From assembly GCA_039602395.1 (NCBI GenBank), contig JBCNJP010000010.1, positions 93,897,729-93,961,728 of the forward strand: a stretch of DNA of 64,000 nt, read 5' to 3'. Positions 53,969 to 63,333 of the stretch are shown here, piece by piece. The notes under the pieces were generated by a model, which was given only the letters and a program-made list of their open reading frames with translations, did no database searches and was not told the origin of the DNA. Source of the stretch: Deinandra increscens subsp. villosa (lineage: Eukaryota > Streptophyta > Magnoliopsida > Asterales > Asteraceae). A program made the translations under genes and the position numbers. The stretch's first letter is position 1; each line of letters opens with the position of its first letter.

Positions 53969-54772
53969 TGTTGGGTTCCAGTGGTATCTCATTAGTTGTT
54001 ATAATGAAAACGATATCAGGGTTTATACCAGAAACATTTTTGATAAAGTCAAATTTGTAGACTTGTTCTACAAACGCAAAGGAAGTAACTTAACAACATA
54101 AAATGATAACGTTGAAACCTAAACATGATCTTTAGGTTGCACACATGTGAACACAATATATATGTTAATCAAATCTACCAATGAGATGATTATACCTTAG
54201 TGGTTAAAAATAACCATTTGAGACACATTGATTCAATGAGACGTTTGCTAGAAACGAAACAAGAAAAATAGAGATGGGGTGCCGTGCACAAAGTAAAACA
54301 ACACGACAACAACTGATGGTGGCGTGATGTTTGCGGCACAACAACGACAACCCGATGGCGGCGATGCGAGTCAACAGCAACCAAAGCCTCTTATTTTCCA
54401 CTTGCTAGTTCTCTCTCTTTTGGATGGGTTGATCCATATATTAAATAGGTAGTAATATATATAAGATCAAGACATGCAAAAGAAAAATGCCAAGTGTCAT
54501 GACATGAAAAAAGCTATCATGACATGCAAAAGCTAGATGCCAAGTGTCATGGCATGCAAAGGACCTCTTTATTAAATCATATTTAATATAATTACATATT
54601 ATTATATACAACCATAGTAAATAATAATAACGTCCATTCCGTTAAACGTTCCTAACTACCAGTTAAACTAATTAAGTGGATTTAATGTTCGTTGCCCAAG
54701 GTGTAACTCTCGTAGGGTCATAATTTGTTAGTCATGTTAATTTTATCGGACACGTACACATGAAAGCCAACA
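53969..54772 (-). repeat. copia LTR, 804 bp, minus orientation
   Basis: On the plus strand the ends are TGTTGGGTTCC and AAAGCCAACA (TGTTGG/CCAACA inverted). To the right, read on the minus strand, stands GCCCAAGTGGGAGAC (54787-54773), a copia-type polypurine tract. A minus-strand gene-like leader (CTAGCAAGTGGAAAAT to TTTTTAACCACTAAG) ends in the donor GTATAATC at about 54195. To the left, on the minus strand, follows TAATGGAGCCATGGTC (53968-53953), which looks like a primer-binding site with TATCAG lost. One LTR with PPT on one side and PBS on the other is unusual. Confidence 0.8.
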
Positions 54773-55221
54773 GTCTCCCACTTGGGCAGTTCGATAAAAT
54801 CACAACATAGGAAGCCAGCGGTGCTCTAGCTGCACATGGTTTTCCTAACAAGGTATGACACTTTAAAGCCATTACCAAAGATATTTTGCTATTCAGTAGC
54901 ATTAGACTTATGGTAGTCGTTGTCATTCATCCTTTCTGTAAAAGACATCAATTGAAACATGAGACACGATTTTAGTTCATTCTCATATAGTGTTCAATCA
55001 TCATATTTCTCGATACTGATGCAAAGTGGTCCAATCAAACACAAAGTAAGTTTGGGTAAGGCCTTATACTTCCCCACTTTGTATCATCGAGGGCGCCACA
55101 ATGTCTAACTGTTACATGTCATCTAAGAGTACATAATCCCAACATGACTACATACAACTCCCACTGAACTTCAGAACCATTCGCAACTAAAGCCTTTATG
55201 ACTATCGAGTACGCGACAACG
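54773..55221 (-). mobile_element. 3' interior of minus-strand copia element, left of the nested Sirevirus derivative
   Basis: It adjoins the PPT of the LTR at 53969-54772. It continues on the far side of the inserted element at 61002 (ACGGAAGTTCTAATATGTAC, CAGGGTCAAAGGATACT), which looks like copia post-pol sequence. No ORF was found in it. The CAACG at 55217-55221 is the duplicated target. Confidence 0.55.
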
Positions 55222-55753
55222 TGTAAGGATCAAATAAACCCTCACGCGATATCTTGACTAGAGAAACCGTGCGGAATCCGGTTTTCACTAGTTGATTCAA
55301 GAACAAATCAGAAAGTGATAATCGAAAAGTATAAGTAACAAAGAAACACAAACCGATTAGTTGAAAACACTTGATTACTCACTGATTGTTGATTACACCT
55401 TTATCGAAATTCTCTAGAGAGAATTTCGATTACACCTTAATCACCACAAAGGACTAGCAACCAACAACCTATTCTAGACAATAATAGGTTCCTTATATAG
55501 GGGGAGATTAGCTTGGAAAACAAGCTAATCTATCTTTGGTAACCCTAAATAACATAAAATTCCCGTATTTGACTTTAATGGCCCATAAAACTCCACCTAA
55601 ACTCATTCTAAATGAGCCCAAACATGTCTAAATTGGCCCAATGACCCAATATACCCATAACCCAACTCATTTTCACCTATTCTAACACATAGGCCTTCAG
55701 AATACTCCGCCAAGTGATGATTTAATACACAAGCCACAAATTATTCCCTTACA
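55222..55753 (-). repeat. 3' LTR of young Sirevirus derivative
   Basis: The minus strand starts TGTAAGGGAATAATTTGTGG and ends GTTTATTTGATCCTTACA. A TATA box CTATATAAGGAAC reads on the minus strand at 55500-55488. A perfect hairpin with 13-bp arms ATCGAAATTCTCT is at 55403-55430. Confidence 0.95.
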
Positions 55754-57859
55754 ATCTTCCCCTTGGCTTGTGCTATTAAATATCTTCTACTTTCAATCTT
55801 CAGACTTCAGTCTTCTCCTTGGCTTGAACATGGGTTGGTGAAGATTCTTTTCTTGAACGATCTTCATTGGGCAGCAACGGTCGAGATCTGGGAGTTTTCT
55901 CTCAATCAGCATCAGCTTGGACTTCAAATGACAAACAAATAATGAGAGGAGGATTCTCAAATACTTGCTTCTTCTTGAAACATGACGAGTCCTTGCTAAA
56001 CCATCAGTAGCTGTCTTGACTTGCATGAGACTTCAGAGGATAAATTTTGAAAACCTCTGTCTTGGCATTTGTGACTACTCTGCATCTTTTCTTCAATTAG
56101 CTTCCCCTAAACCTGAGAACGGTGTCTTTGGACGCTTTACTTGAACAACCAACAAACTTCCCCTGAGCATAGGGTAAGTCCTTTTCCGGCTGGTTCTTCA
56201 ACACAAACAGTAGCAACACTCATTAACTTTTCTTCTCCATGACATCTCATTTAACCTGTCATGCACAACATGAAACAGACACTAACCAGACATGATGACT
56301 GGTTATCGGGTTAGAATTATTTTACCAAATACTTCCCCTGAACCCGAGGACTCTTCACATTATCTCCCCCTGAGATTCTGGAGGGGTGATACTGTCTTGC
56401 ATAAAACCCATAAAACTTATTAAAACCTTTAAATTAACCTGGCCATGGTTGAAAAACAAAAGAAAAATAAAAATAAAAAACAAACATACCAAATTTCTAA
56501 ACAAGAAGGTTTCTATGGGATCAAACCGTATGAATCTGACTGAGGAACCCTTTTCAGCTTCTGTTACTCGACCACGTCCATGTGATTGCCAATATACTGA
56601 TCCACTTTAAACTCAAACCCTTTTCTTATTCAGGCTGTTTGTCACTTTATTATCTTTTAAGGTGCATTTATTATGAACAGCAAGTGGGTTTCGACAAATC
56701 CTAGGTACATGTTATTGCACACTATCAAGCATATAAATTCCCTACCACATATTTTCACAACCTGAACCAGAAGTTTGAAAGTAAGCTCGAGACTTGGTTG
56801 AGAAGAGAAAGAATAGATCACATAGATTTTTTTTTGGGTATAATATACAAGTCAACTGAATTTTTTTTGAAACATTTTTGATAATGCTCTCATCAGTGAC
56901 AAAGGCTAAGGGTTTTGGACTCTTGAGGGTCTCTTTTGATGTGCTCTTTGGCATCTTTTGGGTGTATATTATTATTTTTTATTTTATTTTAGATGATCTA
57001 GAAGTACGTATGTATGGACAACTCCAGGTCATTGCTCACGCAAAGCAGAGGAGAGCCTTACATACATGTGAAGCATCCCCAGGTCATTGCTCACGCAAAG
57101 CAGAGGGGACACCGACTTTTTGAGCTCAATTTCACACTCTTGGAGACAAGCGTGTGTATCGGGAACTTGAACATGCAGTCAAATAGAAATTCAATTAACC
57201 TAAGTGCTGTTACCCATCAAACTGCCATACGTTATCTTTAAGTGTGTAACGCATACCTTTTCAGATTTTAGAGCCGAGCCTACCAGCATATCACCATGGA
57301 TCATGTCTTTCACATCTGCCTTACGCGTGTCAGCCATCTCCAAAACGGAAATTTATTTCACTTCCCACCTTCTAAAGGAAACAAAAGATTAAAAATTAAA
57401 AAGCATAATTTAATTTTGAGGGGTCAACAATTTCACCGTTTCTATTCTTCCCCTTGCTTTTTGATTTTTAATAACAACACACATTTTTTGATTTGTTTTT
57501 TTTTTTATTTTTTATTTTTTATTTTTTTTTAACACTCACTGACACAATACTTAATATGTACTAAAAACTGGCCAAGCTAACCTTCAAAGTTTATCTTTTG
57601 AAACTTTTCAGAAATGGGTTTTGTTTCATGCACAACCATACTTCACATCAAATCAGCCAAGAAATAAACAATTCAGACAGTGTTACCTTTACTGCTGATT
57701 TTCTCAGATTTACCTCTCACAAGGAAACATACCCTCCATTGAAATCTTCATGTCATGTGGTAGAGAGATGCCTCCTATCTAGTGCCTGGAACAATCACTA
57801 TCACAAACAAACAAGGTTAATGAAAGTCCTCCTTGACTGTTCCTGCACAAGGTGAGAGA
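55754..57859 (-). other. non-coding region with repeated polypurine-like tracts
   Basis: Besides the true PPT next to the LTR (plus-strand ATCTTCCCCTTGGCTTG, 55754-55770), similar tracts occur at about 55811 (TTCTCCTTGGCTTG), 56101 (CTTCCCCTAAACCTGAG), 56158 (CTTCCCCTGAGCATAG), 56331 (ACTTCCCCTGAACCCGAG) and 56362 (ATCTCCCCCTGAG). The remainder matches, inverted, the post-pol region of the element at 45779-47159. No ORF of note. Confidence 0.7.
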
Positions 57860-59786
57860 TCAGTTAGCCATAAGTACCCAGGCCATTGTGGTTCTGGGTA
57901 TACCTGAAGAGTCAGTGAAAGAAATTTCTTTTAAAAATATTCCCTTGGTAACATCAGGGATTGGGGGTGTGGCTGCCTTGGTTGGACTGAGAATGTCCTT
58001 TTTGTTGACATCTCTGGGTTTGTGATTTTCTTTCCCAAAAACCTGTGGTTTTCTCGGTGGATTCTTATTAGAATTTTGAACTCTTACTTCTTGAAATTGT
58101 TTGGAGTGTTTCTTGTACACTCCAGTAGGCTTGAAAGACAAGTTCACAACTTTTGAAACATTCCACTTGTCATCCTTCCTCCAACCATTTGATTTAGCTG
58201 AACCAACTGGATTTGGATGGATGGGTAATTTTGAAACAGTTTTGAAAACAGATTTTAAAACTGTTTTTGGGGATTCAGCAGATTTTGGTCTCCAAGCTGT
58301 TTTCACAATTGATGGTTCATGTTTAGGTGACTTGGGCTTTGAGCTCCATTTGGGGACATTTGGCTGTGGTTTGCCCTGCTGCACCTTTTGGTTTGAAGGT
58401 ACAGTCTTTGCTGCTGCTCTAGCATGTATCTTTGCCTGTGAGGGTGGTGATGTGGACTTTTGCACCTTGGAATTTGAAGGGCCAAACTTGGGTTTTGGGC
58501 CAACATGTGTTTGGCCCAATGGGACAGTCTTTTGTTGGACCTTCTTTGGATAGTAAGGCTCATACGGGCGGTGCAGGCAGTTTCTTGCCATGTGTCCTGG
58601 TTGACCACACACATGGCAGGACTGTTTCTTTGGATACACGGGAGCCTGTTGTTGGTTCCGCCCAGTGGATATCCAAGTTGGCTTTGAAGCGTTTTTATGG
58701 ATCCAAAGGGCTTTACCATGGGGCTTTGTGGTCAGAATATACTCCCGTTGTATCGGTTGGAATTGGTCATATGCAGAATTAACTTCTGGGTACGGGACAA
58801 ATTCTCGAGGTTTTGTGTCCCGTACTTTCTGCACATTTGGAGTGGGACAGTTCACATTCCCCTCAGATTTTTTCACATCACCTGTGGATTTGGGAACATC
58901 ATTCTGTGGTCCCTTACCCCTTCTTAAGATTCTAACAGTTCTTAGGGGTTTCACAGGTTTCAAATCACATTTACCAACAGTAAACACACTACTAATAACA
59001 GATTCATCAAACATAGTTGACTTGGGAAATGCTGACTCAGACTCAAAACTTTTTGAAGCAAAATTATCAGTTTTAAAAACTGGAAACTTTTGACTCTCAG
59101 CGCAAACACTTTTTCCCTTTGAACCTGCTTCTTCATTTACTTTATCTGCACAAGAAGTAAAAGGGTTAGTCTGGTTGGAAACAGGAGCAGAAATTTTAAT
59201 GGGACAAGCTGCCAATTTCTTTTCAATCTCAGCTTTAGCATCCAAGTTGGTCTTAGAACACTCATAATCTGAGATCATTTCATGCATCAGGGGCATCGGT
59301 ACTGTATGAGTGGATTTTTTTATCTTTTATTTCAGTACCGAGTCCCAAACCAGAGTTGGCTTTTAGATGACGCATACGAGCGTCTGTGTTGTAGAAAAGT
59401 GAGCTAGCCTTCATCATTTCAGACACAATCTTATCATTTCGCTCAACTTTGGTTTGAGATGTTTCTAATTGCCCTTTAAGTTGCTCAAGTTCAGTTTTTA
59501 ATGTGGCAATTTCTTCATTAGCAACTGTCAGATATGTGTTTTTGTTACTCAAGTCCCTTTGAAGATTTTTTATGTCAATTTTAGCAGCTTCAAGTTTCTC
59601 ACTCAAGTTTTTACTTCTACCCTTATATTCCCTCAACTCTCTATCAACAAATTCACGATTTAGGGTTTCATTGAAAAACTTAGTTTGCCATTCTTTAGAT
59701 TCAGTAAGAATAGTTTGACATTTAGGGTTAAGACATACCTCAGAGCTACTGGCAGATACAGAATTACCTGGAAGAGAGGATGCCAT
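57860..59786 (-). CDS. gag-like ORF of young Sirevirus derivative, single frameshift in an A run
   Basis: The first part, 59786 to 59280, starts MASSLPGNSVSASSSEVCLN and is a coiled coil (DIKNLQRDLSNKNTYL; TLKTELEQLKGQLETSQTKV). The second part, 59296 to 57860, starts in the other frame at MPLMHEMISDYE. It contains the zinc knuckle CHVCGQPGHMARNC (about 58625-58584), then a long basic Lys/Pro/Ser-rich tail. The frame changes at a run of seven A on the minus strand (about 59325-59319); the homologous stretch at 41070-41100 reads through in one frame, so a one-base gain is likely. No other stop interrupts about 640 codons. Compared with the full gag at 39290 it lacks the N-terminal capsid half, which suggests an RNA-binding, oligomerising product. 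It ends LMAN, close to the former gag/pol border. Confidence 0.85.
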
Positions 59787-59814
59787 GAATGTCTTTGATT
59801 GAACTTCTGGATTA

Positions 59815-60290
59815 TTGAAAAGTGGGTTTTTGATCGGAAAGTGGGTTTTCGGTTGAAAGTGGCTTGATCGAAAAGTACTTTTCGATCGGAGTAGATGAGG
59901 ATCGAAAAGTGTGTTGCGATCGAAAAGTGAAGGCTGGATCGAAAAGTCTCGAAGGGGACTTTTCGATCACGAGGCACAATGGATCGAAAAGTCACAGGGG
60001 ACTTTTCGATCAATGGAGACTGATCGAGAAGTCACAAGGGGACTTCTCGATTGAGAGGGTTGGATCGAAAAGTCTCTGAGGGGACTTTTCGATCGGTGAA
60101 ACTGATCGAGAAGTCACAAAAGGGGACTTCTCGATTGGGCAGGCTGGTCGAAAAGTCACTTAGGGGACTTTTCGAGCAGGATCAATGGATCGAAAAGCCA
60201 CAAAGGGGGCTTTTCGATCGGTTGAGGCGGCTGAGAAGGGCTTTTCGACCAGAAAACCTGATCGAAAAGTACTGAATGCAGTCGAAAAGC
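59815..60290 (-). repeat. leader array of GATCGAAAAGT / ACTTTTCGATC inverted words
   Basis: About fifteen copies. From 59925 to 60215 they form a regular pattern: GGATCGAAAAGTC, four to ten bases rich in A and G, GGGGACTTTTCGATC, then a spacer. Each unit can fold into a stem. Confidence 0.88.
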
Positions 60291-60454
60291 TCCAAAAACA
60301 CAAGCACAACCTTCCGAAACCTTCTGTCACGAGTCGTAACCTGCACAAAACACCTCCGAAAGTGCTAAAAGCTGAAAATCACCAGAAAACTCAAATCGTT
60401 AGTACTCAAAACCTTGAATCTGATATCGCGAGAGCCTCGAAACTTGCGTTTCTT

Positions 60455-60469
60455 GGCTCTGATACCAAT
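60455..60469 (-). other. primer-binding site of young Sirevirus derivative
   Basis: Minus strand ATTGGTATCAGAGCC directly after the LTR end CTTACA. Confidence 0.95.
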
Positions 60470-61001
60470 TGTAAGGATCAAATAAACCCTCACGCGATAT
60501 CTTGACTAGAGAAACCGTGCGGAATGCGGTTTTCACTAGTTGATTCAAGAACAAATCAGAAAGTGATAATCGAAAAGTATAAGTAACAAAGAAACACAAA
60601 CCGATTAGTTGAAAACACTTGATTACTCACTGATTGTTGATTACACCTTTATCGAAATTCTCTAGAGAGAATTTCGATTACACCTTAATCACCACAAAGG
60701 ACTAGCAACCAACAACCTATTCTAGACAATAATAGGTTCCTTATATAGGGGGAGATTAGCATGGAAAACAAGCTAATCTATCTTTGGTAACCCTAAATAA
60801 CATAAAATTCCCGTATTTGACTTTAATGGCCCATAAAACTCCACCTAAACTCATTCTAAATGAGCCCAAACATGTCTAAATTGGCCCAATGACCCAATAT
60901 ACCCATAACCCAACTCATTTTCACCCATTCTAACACATAGGCCTTCAGAATACTCCGCCAAGTGATGATTTAATACACAAGCCACAAATTATTCCCTTAC
61001 A
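60470..61001 (-). repeat. 5' LTR of young Sirevirus derivative
   Basis: Partner of 55222-55753. The hairpin is at 60651-60678. The TATA box on the minus strand is near 60747-60735. Confidence 0.95.
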
Positions 61002-61138
61002 CAACGGTTGACAATAATCAAATAATAGCTCTTGGAAAACGGAAGTTCTAATATGTACCTCAGGGTCAAAGGATACTAAATGAGCACACCATTATCAAAT
61101 CATCTTATGACTAAGATCTATGAAGATGCACTACGTCA

Positions 61139-61660
61139 AAAAGTGGCTTTAGCCACGGTTTTAAAAAAACGTGGCTAAAGGTAAGAAACACTAGTTTAAG
61201 CCACACATATTTTGTACCCGTGGCCAAATATATAGCCTTTGGACCCTTTAGCCACGTATTTTTTTGTTTATGTGACAACAACAATCAGGTGTAGTGACTT
61301 TAGCCACTGTTTTACAAAAAACATGTGGCACTTATTTGTCACACTTAAAAAAGAGTGGCAAAATGCACCAAACGGCCACATAATTTTTATGATTTTTTAT
61401 TCGTGTGACCAAAAAGGAATGTATGGCCACGCTTAAATGATGTTGTGTGATGGAAGAGTAGATTTTATTACTTAGTAACTTAAAAAAACAAAACTATTAA
61501 GTATATATTATGCGTGGCTAAATGTGAGCAATGATCACTGTTTTTACTTAGTTATGTGACTAAAAGCTAGTACATATGGCCACTGTTATTAGGTTGTGTG
61601 ACTAAATAGTAGATGACGAATGGTCACGATATAAAATTATATGCGTGGCGAAAGGTAATT
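61139..61660. repeat. CACTA subterminal repeat array
   Basis: Repeated words GTGGCTAAAGG, TTTAGCCAC, GTGTGACTAAA and ATGGCCAC occur about fifteen times in direct and inverted orientation. Confidence 0.85.
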
Positions 61661-61922
61661 TTCCGGAAGGTTATAAACATACATTCAGAATGAATGTTCT
61701 TTCGAAAAAATACATGAATCTTAATTTTTCTTTTGCAAATAGATTTTTTTATTATAAATCATCCTGAAGAACTTTAGTTCATCCGGTTCTATTCTTCTTC
61801 TTCTCTAATGAATAACTAAAAATTGATCATGTTTAATTATAAATCATCTGATCAGTCCACCAAGGCAGTCAAACAGTTGTCTAAAAATGTCATCCGGTTC
61901 TGTTCATCTGCTCCCAATCCAG

Positions 61923-62022
61923 ATGAACTCTTCTTCCTGAGGAATTCTAGTTTATACGGTTTTATTCTTGTTCCGATTTACTGAAGAAGTAAAATCTATC
62001 CAGTTTATAAACCATGTGATCA
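61923..62022. repeat. 100-bp direct repeat, copy 1 (copy 2 at 63573-63667)
   Basis: Both copies run ATGAACTCTTCTTCCTGAGG to TTTACTGAAGAAGTAAAAT and TTTATAAA. They lie on the two sides of the PB1-like gene. Further scraps, CCTGAAGAACTTTAG, lie at about 61765 and 63500. Confidence 0.85.
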
Positions 62023-62062
62023 TCCGCTATTAAACAATCAAAAAATTATAAAATGTAGCAAA

Positions 62063-62120
62063 CAAGGCTTGAACCTGGGTCAGTCAAAAAACAAGGCTTG
62101 AACCTGGGTCAGTCAAAAGA
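62063..62120. repeat. 29-bp tandem duplication
   Basis: AACAAGGCTTGAACCTGGGT and the following CAGTCAAAA stand twice in a row. Confidence 0.9.
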
Positions 62121-62477
62121 AAGGAACACACTACAAGATTAAGAAGAACCATAGAGACAGAAGTGTTAATTGGTTAGATTTTAACCAGAACTTATTTAAT
62201 TACTCCCATCACATAAAAAATAATTGATCAACAAAATTTGCGTTGCTAAAGGTAATAAATAGACACGGTAAAAACAGGATTTGCGTGGTAAAGGTAAAAA
62301 AATACACGGTTATCGTGGCCTGACCAAAATCTTCTGTAAGAACGTATTTCCTGATCATCAAGAAAAAAACTTCGATCAATCAATGGCTGCCTTTGGTAAA
62401 CAATGGAGGATTAGGGGTGTTAATGAACCAGCGCCCTACTACGGCAAGACTCCCCATAAGTGTATATTCACTCAACA

Positions 62478-63011
62478 ATGGCTGCAGGTTTTTATTTTTA
62501 GAGTTTTATGTTTTTCAATTACTTACTCTCTACTCTGCATTTGGGTTTTTTTATAGGTGGTCGAAGGTTCACCCTCAAGATCCATCACTGCGGCGATTTC
62601 CACCGGAATGCCGCCGACCAGGATGTGTGGAAGGGAAAGGTAGATTATGTCGACTATGTCGACATTCACATATTTGATTGTCATAATCTGAATCAAATGG
62701 TGCAATACCTAAACCACACATCGATTGGCTATTTCCTCATTTACCGGAGGATCCCACCTCTGTCCATCACAAATGGGCTTGAGTATGCTGATTTCATCAC
62801 TGACGAAGTTGTAGGGGATATGAAACTTCATCTCCAGGGACCAGAGGGGGAGATAGAGCTGGATGTGTATTTAATCCGGAACAGGGATTCCACCTACACC
62901 TTCGAGTTGGGACCAAGATTGCCGCCTGGTCAAAAGCTGTTTCCTGATGATAGCCGCAGCTTCTTTGATGATGAAGATGATGAAGACTATATGTCGGATG
63001 CTAGGTCTTAG
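62478..63011 (+). CDS. small PB1-like-domain protein, two exons, 154 residues
   Basis: Exon 1 is 62478-62487 (ATG GCT GCA G), followed by the donor GTTTTT. The acceptor TTTTATAG is at 62549-62556 and exon 2 is 62557-63011. The join gives MAAGGRRFTLKIHHCGDFHR and then the PB1-like features WKGKVDYVDYVDIHIFDCHN and IGYFLIYRRIPP, followed by an acidic C-terminus (FFDDEDDEDYMSDARS). In plants this PB1-like fold is mostly known as the N-terminal part of MULE/CACTA-type transposase proteins; here it stands alone with a stop and no transposase core. The ATG choice rests on restoring the GG-R-x-FTLKIHH start usual for the domain. Frame intact. A partner or adaptor role is a guess. Confidence 0.7.
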
Positions 63012-63062
63012 CTAGTTAGATAGATCTTTGTATAGGATCTGATGAAAATCTTTGTATATAGA

Positions 63063-63064
<2 letters not shown>

Positions 63065-63105
<41 letters not shown>
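63065..63105. repeat. (TA)n microsatellite, left of MITE
   Basis: Uninterrupted TA repeats. Confidence 0.97.
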
Positions 63106-63107
<2 letters not shown>

Positions 63108-63108
<1 letters not shown>

Positions 63109-63267
63109 GGGTTAGGTTCAAATGAGAACTTTTGAGAACTAAATCTCAACCACTAATTTCAGGTGGGGACCATTATAATTCATGGGGGGTTTTCCATATA
63201 TATAAACTAGTGGCTGAGATTAGTTCTTTTTAGTTCTCAAACTCAATTGGTTCTCAAATGATCATCT

Positions 63268-63271
<4 letters not shown>
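63108..63271. mobile_element. TA-embedded MITE, about 164 bp
   Basis: The ends are AGGGTTAGGTTCAAATGAGA and, inverted, AGGGAGATGATCATTTGAGA. (TA)n lies on both sides. The inner part has AGAACTAAATCTCAACCACT and, inverted near the other end, GAACTAATCTCAGCCACT. This is a widespread plant repeat style in which the element sits inside TA microsatellites. Confidence 0.75.

Positions 63272-63329
<58 letters not shown>
63271..63329. repeat. (TA)n microsatellite, right of MITE
   Basis: Uninterrupted TA repeats. Confidence 0.97.

Positions 63330-63333
<4 letters not shown>

Larger units (their letters stand above)
55222..61001 (-). mobile_element. young pol-less Sirevirus derivative, 5.8 kb
   Basis: Both LTRs are 532 bp (55222-55753, 60470-61001) and differ at only three positions by eye (C/G, T/A and T/C). 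A perfect CAACG target duplication (55217-55221 and 61002-61006) flanks it. Read on the minus strand: PBS ATTGGTATCAGAGCC next to the right LTR, palindrome-rich leader, gag-like ORF, non-coding region with repeated PPT-like tracts, PPT and LTR. The capsid (UBN2) half of gag, protease, integrase, RT, RNase H and ORF3 are all missing. It must have moved with enzymes supplied in trans. Confidence 0.92.

Noticed and set aside
58101..59093. Plus-strand frames opposite the gag-like ORF
   Set aside because: Antisense shadows of the basic, Lys/Pro-rich tail and zinc-knuckle region.
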